Shown here: piece after piece, positions 1 to 8,372 of the stretch | How the letters are laid out: each line of letters starts with the position of its first letter | Position numbering within the stretch: the first letter of the stretch is position 1 | DNA from: Microbacterium sp. H83 | Lineage (GTDB): Bacteria; Actinomycetota; Actinomycetes; Actinomycetales; Microbacteriaceae | Length of the DNA: 64,000 nucleotides | Direction of reading: 5' to 3' | Assembly (NCBI RefSeq): GCF_001650405.1 | Contig: NZ_LWCU01000053.1 | Span: 1 to 64,000 of the forward strand | Translations under genes and position numbers: made by a program | Notes under the pieces: generated by a model | What the model was told of the DNA's origin: nothing | Database searches by the model: none | Seen by the model: only the letters and a program-made list of their open reading frames with translations

Positions 1-690
1 CCCGCGGCATCCGCACCCGCCCCGGAAGCCGCGCCCCGCCGCCGCCGCGGACTGCTCATCGGCGGCGGCATCGCCGCCGCCGTGCTCCTCGCCGGAGGCG
101 GCGTGGCCGTCGGAGCGGCGATCGGCGACGAGCTCGGCGACGACGATGACCGCCCCTCGGTCTCCGACGGACCCCGTCAGGACGACGACCGCGGCGGTGA
201 TCGCGGAGACCGGCCGGGCGACGACCGCGACGACGACGGAAGTCGTCCGCAGGGCGGCGGCCCCGTCACCGGGATCGGCACCGACTCCGCCGACGAGCTC
301 GTGGCGATCGCGGATGCCGCTCGCGGCGCCGCCGACGGCGACGTGACCTCGATCGATGCGAAGCGGGACGGCACCTGGGAGGTGCAGCTGACGACCGCGA
401 CCGGCGGCGAGAGCGAGGTGCGCGTGGATGCCGACGGCACCGCGACCGTCATCTCCACCGAGGACGAGGACGACGACGACACCGGCTCGGCGCTGAGCCT
501 CGACGAGGCGACCATCCGCGCCCTCGTCGACGCGGCGCTGAGCGAGGCGGACGGCATGATCACCGACCTCGACGTCGATGACGACAGCTCCAGCCCCTAC
601 GACGCGTCGGTGCTCACGAGCGACAACCGGTCGATCGACATCGACTTCGGCGCCGACTTCGCCGTCGTCGGCACCGACAGCGACGGCTGA
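1..690 (+). CDS. Membrane-anchored PepSY-like protein, 5' partial
   Basis: The reading frame is open from base 1, so the N-terminus lies outside the window; 229 residues are visible. A basic stretch (four Arg) precedes one hydrophobic, Gly/Ala-rich helix at visible residues 17-40. A very acidic Asp/Arg-rich linker follows. Two similar modules come next, each with a helix (ADELVAIADAA, DEATIRALVDAA) and beta strands ending in an acidic patch. This layout resembles PepSY-type extracytoplasmic domains. Inferred topology is an N-terminal anchor with an external acidic domain. The function is not known. PepSY domains are often inhibitory or regulatory, but that is family knowledge only. Confidence 0.6.
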   Translation, partial: PAASAPAPEAAPRRRRGLLIGGGIAAAVLLAGGGVAVGAAIGDELGDDDDRPSVSDGPRQDDDRGGDRGDRPGDDRDDDGSRPQGGGPVTGIGTDSADELVAIADAARGAADGDVTSIDAKRDGTWEVQLTTATGGESEVRVDADGTATVISTEDEDDDDTGSALSLDEATIRALVDAALSEADGMITDLDVDDDSSSPYDASVLTSDNRSIDIDFGADFAVVGTDSDG

Positions 691-720
691 CCCGCACCTC
701 GGCCGGATACCATCGCAGGC

Positions 721-945
721 ATGACGAACTCCGATCCGGTCGAGGTCTCCATCGGCGGCGACATGATCCGCCTCGGGCAGTTCCTGAAGTACTCGGGGCT
801 GCTCGACTCCGGCGGTGACGCCAAGGAGGTCGTGATCGACGGGTTCGTGCGGGTCAACGGCGAGGTCGACCGTCGTCGGGGCCGCCAGCTCCACGACGGC
901 GACCTCGTCACGTTCGAGGGACGCACGGTCCGCGTCCGCCCCTGA
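721..945 (+). CDS. Small S4-domain RNA-binding protein (YbcJ-like)
   Basis: This 74-residue protein is almost entirely one S4 RNA-binding fold. The features are RLGQFLKYSGLLDSGGDAK, then VIDGFVRVNGEVDRRRGRQL and a terminal HDGDLVTFEG strand. The length matches the YbcJ/RlbA group of free-standing S4 proteins, which are thought to bind structured RNA such as rRNA. It starts 30 bp after the preceding stop. Product family is clear; the RNA partner is unknown. Confidence 0.85.
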   Translation: MTNSDPVEVSIGGDMIRLGQFLKYSGLLDSGGDAKEVVIDGFVRVNGEVDRRRGRQLHDGDLVTFEGRTVRVRP

Positions 946-1056
946 GCGTCGGCCCTACGCCCGGCTCGCGCATCCGCTCGTTCCAGGTGCCTAGCGACCG
1001 CTTCGCGCAGACGCAAGGCCGTAGCCGGTATCCATCGGGCGACGGACGATGAGGTC

Positions 1057-2862
1057 ATGTCAGCCCAGCCCTCCGGTCGCCCGATCGCGGACTACGCGCC
1101 CATCGGCGACGGCCGCACGGTCGCGCTGATCGGGACCGACGGGCGCATCGACTGGCTGCCGCTCCCCGGCGTGGCCGACCTCCCCGTGTTCGCCCGCCTG
1201 CTCGACGAGCACACCGGCGGATGCATCGAGCTCCAGCCCGTCGAGGACTTCCGTTCGACGCGACGCTACGTGCCCGACACCAACGTGCTCGAGACGACCT
1301 TCACCACGGATGCCGGCATCGTCCGCGTGACCGACGCGATGGTGTCCGGCGTCGCCGGCCGCCTGCCGTGGGCCGAGCTCGCGCGCCGCATCGAGGGCGT
1401 CGAGGGCAGCGTCGAGATGCGGTGGCGGGTGCGGCCGGGGTCGTCGCTGCAGACCGCCGCCCCCTGGCTCGACCGCACCGAGCACGGAGACATCATCCGC
1501 AGCGGCAAGACCAACATCGCCGTTGTCGGCTTCGCGCACGGCCCGGCCGCGCCCGATCCCGACTCGGCCGACGGCCCGCAGTGCGACGGCGTCTTCACGG
1601 CATCCGCCGGGTCGCGGCACCTGGTCGCGCTGGCCGCCACCCACGACGAGCCGCTGCACCTCCCCGACCCGCACAACGTCGACGACAGCATCGACCGCAC
1701 GATCGAGAACTGGCAGCACTGGTCGTCGGTCTTCTCGTACGACGGCCCCTGGGCGGACGCGGTGCAGCGCAATGCGCTGGCCCTGAAGCTGCTCATCCAC
1801 AGCCCGTCCGGTGCGATCGCCGCGGCCGCGACCACCTCGCTGCCCGAGGATCCCCACGGCGGCAAGAACTGGGACTACCGGCACGCGTGGGTGCGAGACC
1901 TCGCCTACACGACCCACGCGCTCGTGCGGTTCGGCCTGCGCGAGGAGACCCACGCCGCCCTCTCCTGGCTGCTGCGGACCATCCGTCGCCACGGCTCCGA
2001 GCTGCACGTCATGTACACGCTCGACGGCGACCTCGTGCCCGAGCCGCAGGAGTACGACGTGCCGGGCTGGCGGGGCATCGGTCCCGTCGTCACCGGCAAC
2101 CCCGCGGGGGACCAGCTGCAGCTCGGGGTGTACGGGGACCTGATCGCGATCTGCCGCACGTACGTCGACGCCGGCAACGTCCTCGACGTCGCGACGGGAC
2201 GGATGCTCGCCGGCATCGCCGACCGGACGTGCGACCTGTGGCGCAACCCCGACTCCGGCATGTGGGAGCTGCCGGAGCAGCGGCACTACACCTCCTCGAA
2301 GATGGGGTGCTGGAAGGCGCTTGAGGACGCGGTCGCCCTCGCCGAGTCCGGTGCGATCCCCGGCAGCGCAGAGCGATGGCGTGCCGAGCGCGACCGCATC
2401 CGGGCATGGATCGAGGAGCACTGCTGGTCGGACTGCCGCAATGCGTACGTCTTCTACCCGGGAAGCGAGAAGCTCGACGCGTCCGTTCTGCTGCACGCGC
2501 CGAGCGGATTCGACCGCGGCGAGCGCATGTCGTCGACGATCGACGCGCTGACCGTGGAGCTCGGCGAGAACTCGCTGCTCTACCGCTACAGCGGCGTGTG
2601 CTCGGAGGAGAAGACCTTCGTGGCCTGCGCGTTCTGGGTGGTCGAGGCGCTCGCGTGCGTCGGCCGCCACGACGAGGCGCTGGAGCGCATGGAGACGCTC
2701 ATCGAGCACGCCAACGACGTCGGCATCTACGCCGAGATGATCGATGCGAAGGACGGCTCGGCGTGGGGCAACACCCCGCAGGCGCTGAGTCACCTCGCGT
2801 TCCTGACCGCGGCGATGACGATCCGCGAGGTCGTGCCCACCGCCCTGCTCGCGGACCGCTGA
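1057..2862 (+). CDS. Glycoside hydrolase family 15 protein (glucoamylase/trehalase-like)
   Basis: A 601-residue cytoplasmic protein without a signal peptide. The N-terminal beta domain (about 1-210) begins with IADYAPIGDGRTVALIGTDG, typical of actinobacterial GH15 proteins. The (alpha/alpha)6 catalytic domain follows. It contains GGKNWDYRHAWVRD near residue 272, the putative general acid Glu near residue 404 (MWELPEQRHYTSSKMGCW) and a second acidic motif, EEKTFVACAFW, near 517. Family members hydrolyse alpha-glucosidic bonds, and several actinobacterial ones are trehalases, so this enzyme may act on trehalose or maltooligosaccharides. It stands alone, followed by an SDR gene on the same strand 74 bp downstream. 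The substrate cannot be read from sequence. Confidence 0.88.
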   Translation: MSAQPSGRPIADYAPIGDGRTVALIGTDGRIDWLPLPGVADLPVFARLLDEHTGGCIELQPVEDFRSTRRYVPDTNVLETTFTTDAGIVRVTDAMVSGVAGRLPWAELARRIEGVEGSVEMRWRVRPGSSLQTAAPWLDRTEHGDIIRSGKTNIAVVGFAHGPAAPDPDSADGPQCDGVFTASAGSRHLVALAATHDEPLHLPDPHNVDDSIDRTIENWQHWSSVFSYDGPWADAVQRNALALKLLIHSPSGAIAAAATTSLPEDPHGGKNWDYRHAWVRDLAYTTHALVRFGLREETHAALSWLLRTIRRHGSELHVMYTLDGDLVPEPQEYDVPGWRGIGPVVTGNPAGDQLQLGVYGDLIAICRTYVDAGNVLDVATGRMLAGIADRTCDLWRNPDSGMWELPEQRHYTSSKMGCWKALEDAVALAESGAIPGSAERWRAERDRIRAWIEEHCWSDCRNAYVFYPGSEKLDASVLLHAPSGFDRGERMSSTIDALTVELGENSLLYRYSGVCSEEKTFVACAFWVVEALACVGRHDEALERMETLIEHANDVGIYAEMIDAKDGSAWGNTPQALSHLAFLTAAMTIREVVPTALLADR

Positions 2863-2936
2863 CCCGCCCGCACCCGGACCTGACCACCCGCACCCAGACC
2901 TGAACGACCACCGGAAAAACAAGGAGAGGACACACC

Positions 2937-3833
2937 ATGTCTCGTGACCAGTACACCTTCGTCAACCCCGCAGAGCTCTACTCCGACATCGAGCCCGAGA
3001 AGCAGCACATGCCCGAGCCCGGCCTCGACGCCGATCTGGCCCCGAAGGCCGACCTCGGCGAGGAGTCGTACCGCGGCACCGGACGCCTCACGGGGCGAAA
3101 GGCGCTCATCACCGGAGGCGACTCCGGGATCGGCGCGGCGACCGCCATCGCGTTCGCGCGCGAGGGCGCGGACGTCGCGATCTCGTACCTGCCGGAGGAG
3201 GAGGAGGATGCGGCGCGCATCGCCGGCATCCTGCGCGAGGCGGGCGCGACCGTCGCCCAGATCCCCGGCGACCTGCGCGACCCCGAGTACTGCCGCACGC
3301 TCGTGTCGGAGGCCGTCGGCGCCCTCGGCGGTCTCGACATCCTCGTGAACAACGGCGGCAAGCAGATCTTCCAGGAGTCGCTCACCGACATCACCGACGA
3401 GCAGTTCGACGACACCTTCAAGACGAACGTGTACGCGATGTTCTGGATCACGAAGGCCGCGCTCCCGCACCTCACGCCGGGATCGACGATCATCAACACG
3501 ACGTCGATCCAGGCGTACTCGCCGTCGGACATCCTCGTGGACTACGCGTCGACGAAGGCGACGATCAACGCCTTCACCAAGGGCCTCGCGCAGCAGCTGG
3601 CACCGAAGGGCATCCGTGTGAACGCTGTGGCACCCGGTCCGATCTGGACGCCGCTGCAGCCGAGCGACGGTCAGCCGCAGGAGAAGATCGACCAGTTCGG
3701 CGAGGACACCCCGCTCGGACGCATGGGCCAGCCGGCCGAGCTCGCCCCGGCCTACGTCTTCCTGGCGTCGCCCGAGTCGAGCTACGTCGCCGGCGAGACG
3801 CTCAACGTGAACGGCGGCATGCCCACTCCCTGA
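2937..3833 (+). CDS. SDR family oxidoreductase (YghA-like)
   Basis: A 298-residue short-chain dehydrogenase with a long N-terminal extension (about 50 residues) before the Rossmann fold, as in YghA/YhdF-type stress SDRs. The NAD(P)-binding motif TGGDSGIG starts near residue 59, NNGG near 138, and the catalytic Tyr/Lys lie in YASTK (about 203-207). The strong Shine-Dalgarno AAGGAGAGG sits 8 bp before the ATG. Family members reduce small aldehydes or ketones, or are induced by general stress. The start is secure; the substrate is unknown. Confidence 0.9.
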   Translation: MSRDQYTFVNPAELYSDIEPEKQHMPEPGLDADLAPKADLGEESYRGTGRLTGRKALITGGDSGIGAATAIAFAREGADVAISYLPEEEEDAARIAGILREAGATVAQIPGDLRDPEYCRTLVSEAVGALGGLDILVNNGGKQIFQESLTDITDEQFDDTFKTNVYAMFWITKAALPHLTPGSTIINTTSIQAYSPSDILVDYASTKATINAFTKGLAQQLAPKGIRVNAVAPGPIWTPLQPSDGQPQEKIDQFGEDTPLGRMGQPAELAPAYVFLASPESSYVAGETLNVNGGMPTP

Positions 3834-3925
3834 CCCTCGAGGCCGTCGAGCGAGGACGACGCATCGATCCCTCGCTCGACGGCCCGGGGCTCGCCGATGT
3901 CGGCGGCATCCGCCACGATGGAGGA

Positions 3926-4711
3926 ATGGCGGACGGCTACGACCTCGATTTCCTCCCGACCACTCTCCCCCTCCCCCGCCCCGCGCAGCAGACGCGGGAG
4001 CTGACGTATCCGCGGTTCTCCGTGCTCCTCGATCCCGCGCGCAGGCTCGCCGCTGTCACGGCTGTGAACATCGACGGCGAGCTGCTGCGGGATCTGCCGC
4101 GCACCGGCGACTGGCGCCTCGATCCCAGAGCGGATGCCGACGAGCAGACCGGCCCCGACGTGTACAGCCGCAACGATCTCGACCGCGGTCATCTGGTGCG
4201 TCGACGCGATCCGGGGTGGGGCGCCGCCGACGAGGCACGGGACGCCATGGAGGCCACCTTCTTCTACACGAACGCCGCCCCTCAGGCCGCGGGTTTCAAT
4301 CAGTCGAAGGAGCTGTGGCTCGGGCTGGAGGACCACGTCCTCGCGTACGCCGAGACGACCGACCAGCGCCTCTCGGTGTTCACCGCGCCGGTTCTCGGTG
4401 ACGGCGATCCGTCGTACCGCGGCATCCGCATACCGCTGCGTTTCTGGAAGGTCGTGGCGTGGCAGGGCGCCGACGGTCCGGCGGCGACCGGCTTCGTCCT
4501 CGATCAGGCCGACCTCGTCGACACCGAGAACGGACTGCTCGCCGCGCCGCCCCTCGGTGCCTTCCGCACCTTCCAGGTCGCCGTGGAGGAGGTCGCCGCG
4601 CTGAGCGGGGTCGACCTCGGACCCCTCGTCGACGCCGACGTCCTGAGGCGCAGGTCGGTGCGGGATGCCGCGTGGCGGCCGCTCACCGCGCGGGACGAGA
4701 TCCTCCTCTGA
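3926..4711 (+). CDS. DNA/RNA non-specific endonuclease (beta-beta-alpha metal type)
   Basis: A 261-residue protein with the NUC/endonuclease G signature DRGHL near residues 86-90, where His is the general base. The downstream metal-ligand region is FFYTNAAPQAAGFNQ (about 114-128). The family cleaves DNA and RNA without sequence preference. Most members are exported or mitochondrial, but no signal peptide is visible here, so it may be intracellular or exported by another route. The ATG is preceded by GGAGG. Its 3' end overlaps the convergent EamA gene by 29 bp. Confidence 0.88.
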   Translation: MADGYDLDFLPTTLPLPRPAQQTRELTYPRFSVLLDPARRLAAVTAVNIDGELLRDLPRTGDWRLDPRADADEQTGPDVYSRNDLDRGHLVRRRDPGWGAADEARDAMEATFFYTNAAPQAAGFNQSKELWLGLEDHVLAYAETTDQRLSVFTAPVLGDGDPSYRGIRIPLRFWKVVAWQGADGPAATGFVLDQADLVDTENGLLAAPPLGAFRTFQVAVEEVAALSGVDLGPLVDADVLRRRSVRDAAWRPLTARDEILL

Positions 4712-5654
4712 TCGGCTGCGCGTCGTCCGGATCGTCCTCCTCGTCACGGCTCGTCGCCGCGCTCCTCGCCTCGCCGACCAGCACCGCGGCGACCCCGACG
4801 CCGCAGAGCACGAAGCCGACGATCGTCACGCCGGTGAGGGCCTCGCCGAGCAGGAGTGCACCGCCCAGCGCCGTGGTCGGCGCGATGAGGAAGAGCAGCG
4901 CGTTGAGCGCCGTGATCCCCACGCGGCGCAGGAGCCACCAGTACAGTCCGTAGGCGGCGAGCGTCGGGAGGAGCGCGGTGAGCACGACGGCCAGCCAGAA
5001 CGACGGCGATGAGGGCGGGACGAGGGCGCCGGACACCGCGGCGACGACGATCAGCAGTGCCGCCGTCAGGACGACGTGGATCGTCAGGGTGAGCAGCACG
5101 CCGGTGCGCACGGACGAGCGACGCTGCACGAACGTCCCGACGATGAGACAGGCCATGGCGATCGCGGGGAGCACGTAGGCGACCGGGGGCGCGGTGGCCG
5201 AGCCGAACTGCGAGCGCACCACGAGCAGCACTCCGACGGCTCCGAGCGCGAGGCCCGCCCACTGCACTCCGCGGACGCGCAGCCCCAGCAGCGGGCCGAC
5301 CAGCACGGCGACCACGAGCGGCTGCACCGCATCGATCAGGGCCACGGTGCCGGTGGCGATGCCCGCCGCGATCGCGGCGTAGACCGCCAGACAGTACCCG
5401 AACTGGGCGAACAGGCCGATCAGCGCCTGCGTCCCGAGATCCCTGCGCGACACGCCCCTCGCCGCTCCCGATGTCCACGCGACGATCGCGAGGACCACGG
5501 CCACCGGCGCGAAGCGCCAGACGAGCAGGGTGAGCGGCGAGTCGTCGACCATCGCGACAGCGGGGATGAGGAATCCCGAGCTCCACGTCGCGACGAACGC
5601 GACAGCGCCGCCCACGGTCACCGCCGTGCGAGCTATACCGATCTGTTTACTCAT
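4683..5654 (-). CDS. EamA/DMT-family transporter
   Basis: A 323-residue protein with about ten hydrophobic helices arranged as two five-helix EamA repeats, ending in a hydrophilic acidic/basic tail. DMT-family members export amino acids, metabolites or drugs. The start chosen is ATG at 5654 (MSKQIGIARTAV), directly before the first helix. A TATAGT hexamer ends 7 bp upstream, so the mRNA is probably leaderless. It is divergent from the TetR gene at 5688, with only 33 bp between the two ATGs, which strongly suggests TetR control. Substrate unknown. Confidence 0.88.
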   Translation of the reverse strand: MSKQIGIARTAVTVGGAVAFVATWSSGFLIPAVAMVDDSPLTLLVWRFAPVAVVLAIVAWTSGAARGVSRRDLGTQALIGLFAQFGYCLAVYAAIAAGIATGTVALIDAVQPLVVAVLVGPLLGLRVRGVQWAGLALGAVGVLLVVRSQFGSATAPPVAYVLPAIAMACLIVGTFVQRRSSVRTGVLLTLTIHVVLTAALLIVVAAVSGALVPPSSPSFWLAVVLTALLPTLAAYGLYWWLLRRVGITALNALLFLIAPTTALGGALLLGEALTGVTIVGFVLCGVGVAAVLVGEARSAATSRDEEDDPDDAQPIRGGSRPAR

Positions 5655-5661
5655 CGGAGCC

Positions 5662-5681
5662 ACTATACAGGTTGGTATACT
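5662..5681. promoter_or_regulatory. Shared operator and overlapping -10 elements of the EamA/TetR pair
   Basis: The 33-bp divergent gap contains TATAC (5664-5668), a 6-bp spacer and GTATA (5675-5679). This is an inverted repeat that extends to A/T at the ends with one mismatch. The arms also form a TATACT -10 hexamer for the TetR gene (5676-5681) and a TATAGT -10 hexamer on the other strand for the EamA gene (5667-5662). Each is 6-7 bp from its ATG. A repressor bound here would block both promoters. Confidence 0.65.
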
Positions 5682-5687
5682 CAGCGC

Positions 5688-6290
5688 ATGTCCCTCGCTG
5701 CTCCCGACCTCTCCTCGTTGACTCCGGGCGCGCGACGAGTGCTGGACGCCGCGTCGACGCTGTTCTACGAGCGCGGGATCCACGCGGTGGGCGTCGACAC
5801 CATCGCGGAGCTCGCGGGCGTCACGAAGAAGACCCTCTACGACCGGTTCGGGTCGAAGGAGGCGCTCGTCATCGCGTACCTGCAGCACCGCGACGCGCGA
5901 TGGCGCGAGCACCTCGATGCGTGCCTCGCCGCGGCTCCTCCCGAGGGGTCGGAGCGCGTCCTCACGGTCTTCGACGCCGCACTCTCGTGGTCCGACGCGA
6001 ACAGCCCGAAGGGATGCAGCGCGATCAACGCCCGCGCCGAACTCGGCGACGGGGCCGACGGTCGGGCCGTGCTCCTCGAGGTGCAGCGGCAGACCGCCTG
6101 GCTGCTCGATCTCTTCACGGAGCTGTGCGCGTCGGCCGGCCTGCGCGAGCCGCAGCAGACGGCGCAGGCCATGATGCTGCTCTACGAAGGAGCCATCGTC
6201 ACGGTGGGTATGGCGACCTTCCCCGCGCCCTTCGTCACGGCGCGGGCCTGCGCCGCGACGCTCCTGGAGTCGGCGCGGGGCGACGCGTAG
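5688..6290 (+). CDS. TetR/AcrR-family transcriptional regulator
   Basis: 200 residues. The N-terminal TetR helix-turn-helix spans about residues 12-58 (TLFYERGIHAVGVDTIAELAG, then VTKKTLYDRFGSKEAL). The C-terminal ligand-binding domain contains CSAINARAELG, typical of the TetR_C subgroup near small-molecule exporters. Start ATG 5688 lies only 6 bp after a TATACT hexamer and no Shine-Dalgarno is visible, so translation is likely leaderless. Inferred role: repressor of itself and of the divergent EamA transporter. Confidence 0.9.
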   Translation: MSLAAPDLSSLTPGARRVLDAASTLFYERGIHAVGVDTIAELAGVTKKTLYDRFGSKEALVIAYLQHRDARWREHLDACLAAAPPEGSERVLTVFDAALSWSDANSPKGCSAINARAELGDGADGRAVLLEVQRQTAWLLDLFTELCASAGLREPQQTAQAMMLLYEGAIVTVGMATFPAPFVTARACAATLLESARGDA

Positions 6291-6291
6291 C

Positions 6292-6711
6292 TCACACGTC
6301 TCCGTCGGGGTTCCAGTGCCGGAGCTTGTCGGGATTGCAGACGACCCAGACACTCGAGAGCAGACCAGCGCGCAGCTCTCCGATCACCGCGGCCACCACC
6401 GCTCCGTCCCTCGTGAGCACGAGACCGGGAGCACCGTTGATCGACACCGTCGCCGTGGTCGTGCGCGCCGTCATGAAGGCGATGAGAGCTGCCGCCGCCT
6501 CCGCATCCGCATCCGCGTCCTCCGCCGGCGGGCGGGCGGGATGCGCGGCTCCGCCGCTGTCGACGATCAGCGACACGTCTGGCCGGAGCAGCGCGCGGAT
6601 GCCGTCGGCGTCACCCTCGCCCATCAGGCGCGCGAGCCGCTCCATGACGCCCCGATCGACGGCGCCCCGATGTCTCCGGCGCGCCCGCGCCGGGTACCTC
6701 GCCGGGGTCAT
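6292..6711 (-). CDS. Stand-alone SnoaL-like domain resembling the ECF41 sigma C-terminal regulatory domain
   Basis: 139 residues with no sigma-2 or sigma-4 regions. From about residue 18 it reads like the regulatory extension of ECF41 sigma factors: VDRGVMERLARLMGEGDADG, LLRPDVSLIVDSGG (compare the DGGGR motif), then a C-terminal WVVCNPDKLRHW carrying the family NPDKL motif. The ATG overlaps the stop of the ECF sigma gene (ATGA), indicating translational coupling. It may act in trans on the sigma factor, or be the surviving C-terminus of a second decayed sigma. The first 15 residues are low-complexity Arg-rich, so the start could be somewhat downstream. Confidence 0.75.
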   Translation of the reverse strand: MTPARYPARARRRHRGAVDRGVMERLARLMGEGDADGIRALLRPDVSLIVDSGGAAHPARPPAEDADADAEAAAALIAFMTARTTTATVSINGAPGLVLTRDGAVVAAVIGELRAGLLSSVWVVCNPDKLRHWNPDGDV

Positions 6712-7616
6712 GCGCCGACCGCGGTCACGTGGCCGAGCTTCTGCGGGGCCATCACCCAGAGCAGCTGCTCGATACCGTCGTCCGACGTCGTCACCGTGAC
6801 CATGGTGGTGACCTCGCCGTTCTCGACCAGGGTCGCCGCCGGCTGGCCGTTCACCTCGACCCAGTCGATCGTCTTGCCGATCCAGAAGTGGTGGGCGAAC
6901 GCGGCCACGAAGCTCGCGACCCGTCGGCGGCCGATGACGGGGATCCTCGCGGCGAGCTTCACGCCGTTGCCGTCGGTGTAGCTGACCACGTCGTCCGCGA
7001 ACAGCTTCTCGAGCTCCTGCGCGTCACCCTTCTGCGCCGCGACGAGGAACGCCTCGAGCAGGCGGCGCTGGTGGGCGGGCTCGACGGCGGCCTGCCGGGT
7101 CGAGCTCAGGTGCGCTCGCGCACGGCTGACCAGCTGGCGCGCGCTGACCACGCTCGACGAGATGATCTCGGCGATGCGCGGGTAGGGATAGTCGAACGCC
7201 TCCCGCAGGATGTAGGCGGCGCGCTCCGTCGGGGTGAGCTTCTCGAGCGTGAGCAGGATGGCGAACTGCAGCGCCTCCGCGCGCTCTGCGCCGAGCGCGG
7301 GGTCGTCATCGGTGTTCACCGGCTCCGGCAGCCAGGGCCCGATGTACGTCTCCCTGCGCGTGTGCGCTGACTGCAGGACATTGATCGACAGGCGCGTCGC
7401 GACGGTCGCGAGGAACGCCGCCGGCTCGTTCACCTGCGCCCGGTCGGTGCCCTGCCAGCGGATCCATGTGTCCTGCACGATGTCCTCGGCGTCGGCCACC
7501 GTTCCGAGCATCCGGTACGCGATGCCGAACAGCCGTCGCCGCTGCGCGGCGAACACCTCCATCGCGGTGTCGAGATCGGTCGACGCGCCCTCGGCCTCGC
7601 TCATCGCGGTCACCAC
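6708..7616 (-). CDS. ECF41-type RNA polymerase sigma factor (SigJ-like) with C-terminal SnoaL-like domain
   Basis: 302 residues. Sigma region 2 (about 18-85) contains RRRLFGIAYRMLGTVADAED and DTWIRW. Sigma region 4 (about 125-180) contains LTPTERAAYILREAF and ISSSVVSARQLVSRAR. A SnoaL-like extension (about 190-302) follows, as in ECF41 sigmas that need no separate anti-sigma factor. Its DGGGR and NPDKL signatures are altered here (DGNGVKLA; MAPQKLGHV). Possible starts are GTG 7616, GTG 7613 or ATG 7604; 7616 has GGGGAG 6 bp upstream. It is followed by a coupled stand-alone regulatory domain and flanked by three ECF41-like promoters. Confidence 0.9.
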   Translation of the reverse strand: MVTAMSEAEGASTDLDTAMEVFAAQRRRLFGIAYRMLGTVADAEDIVQDTWIRWQGTDRAQVNEPAAFLATVATRLSINVLQSAHTRRETYIGPWLPEPVNTDDDPALGAERAEALQFAILLTLEKLTPTERAAYILREAFDYPYPRIAEIISSSVVSARQLVSRARAHLSSTRQAAVEPAHQRRLLEAFLVAAQKGDAQELEKLFADDVVSYTDGNGVKLAARIPVIGRRRVASFVAAFAHHFWIGKTIDWVEVNGQPAATLVENGEVTTMVTVTTSDDGIEQLLWVMAPQKLGHVTAVGA

Positions 7617-7750
7617 TCCACTCTCCCCGTGTCATCGCGCTCCGGCAAGCGTCCGTCGACCTTCCGCATGCGCCCTCCCTTCCACCTGACAGCTCTGACC
7701 GCCCGACCCCGCGATGTGCGACGGATACATCGAAGATCGTCGACTCCGCG

Positions 7751-8185
7751 TCAGGCCGCCGCCTCGCGGATGCGTCGGCGCTCGTAGATCAGGGTCGCCC
7801 CGAGCAGTGCGAGCCCCAGGACGGCGCCGACGGCCTGAGCGACGAGGGGCGGGGCGCCGAGACCGATCAGCATAACCAGGGTCACGAGCGCTCCGCCGAG
7901 CACGCAGTTCACCGCGGCGATCATGCTCGCCATCGTGAACAGGAACGACGATCGCGCGTACCGCACACCGAGTTCTCCGGACGCCGGGTCATCGAGCGCG
8001 ATGAGCGCGGCCGCACCGGGGTGGCGCGACACCAGGTACTCGCGGATCCGCTCCATCCGGCGTCGAGCCGTGATGTTCTCCACGGCGTTGTCGACGAGGC
8101 GGACGACCGAGCCGGCGGCGGCCTGCAGCACGAACTGCTCCGTGCCGAGGGCGGCGTTCAGGGCCGCGTCATCCGATACCTGCAC
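7751..8185 (-). CDS. Small two-helix membrane protein of the ECF41 locus
   Basis: 144 residues from GTG 8185, which is preceded by GGAAGGAA. The hydrophilic N-terminal half includes ALGTEQFVLQAAAGSVVRLVDN and an Arg-rich helix. Two strongly hydrophobic helices occupy about residues 78-108 and 112-134, and the C-terminus is basic. No known domain recognised. An ECF41-like promoter lies 48 bp upstream (8233-8262). The sigma gene follows on the same strand 134 bp downstream, so this may be the first gene of the sigma transcript. Longer start choices would lie inside the promoter and were rejected. Confidence 0.7.
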   Translation of the reverse strand: MQVSDDAALNAALGTEQFVLQAAAGSVVRLVDNAVENITARRRMERIREYLVSRHPGAAALIALDDPASGELGVRYARSSFLFTMASMIAAVNCVLGGALVTLVMLIGLGAPPLVAQAVGAVLGLALLGATLIYERRRIREAAA

Positions 8186-8232
8186 GGGGTTCCTTCCGAA
8201 AAGAGGGCGCGTCGGAGCGACGCGTCGCCAGG

Positions 8233-8262
8233 GATGACCGGGTCCGGCGCGCCGATGTGACA
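8233..8262 (-). promoter_or_regulatory. ECF41-like promoter A (TGTCACA-N16-GGTCAT)
   Basis: On the minus strand, TGTCACA (8262-8256) is followed by exactly 16 bp and GGTCAT (8239-8234). Two other promoters on the plus strand of this locus have the same -35, spacing and -10. The published ECF41 target motif is TGTCACA-N16-CGTC. The start site would fall near 8228, giving a leader of about 40 nt for the 7751-8185 gene and possibly driving the sigma gene. Confidence 0.75.
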
Positions 8263-8295
8263 CCGGCCCCGATCGCGCCCCGATGTCTGCGCATC

Positions 8296-8325
8296 TGTCA
8301 CACCGGACGCGGCTGACCGGTCATT
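8296..8325 (+). promoter_or_regulatory. ECF41-like promoter B (TGTCACA-N16-GGTCAT)
   Basis: TGTCACA at 8296-8302, a 16-bp spacer, then GGTCAT at 8319-8324. It faces the SDR gene that starts at 8373. It is back to back with promoter A, 33 bp apart, with nearly identical -35 and -10 elements. Confidence 0.75.
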
Positions 8326-8372
8326 CAGGTACGCGCGCTCTCGCGCGACCAGGCAGCGATCGAAGGAGCGAC

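Noticed and set aside
5076..5687. An extra 200-residue N-terminus for the TetR protein in the same frame
   Set aside because: It runs antisense to the EamA gene, and the TetR homology begins exactly at ATG 5688 behind a -10 hexamer.
7617..7750. A fourth ECF41-like promoter directly before the sigma gene
   Set aside because: A TGTCAGG occurs on the minus strand, but no GTC element follows at 16 bp.
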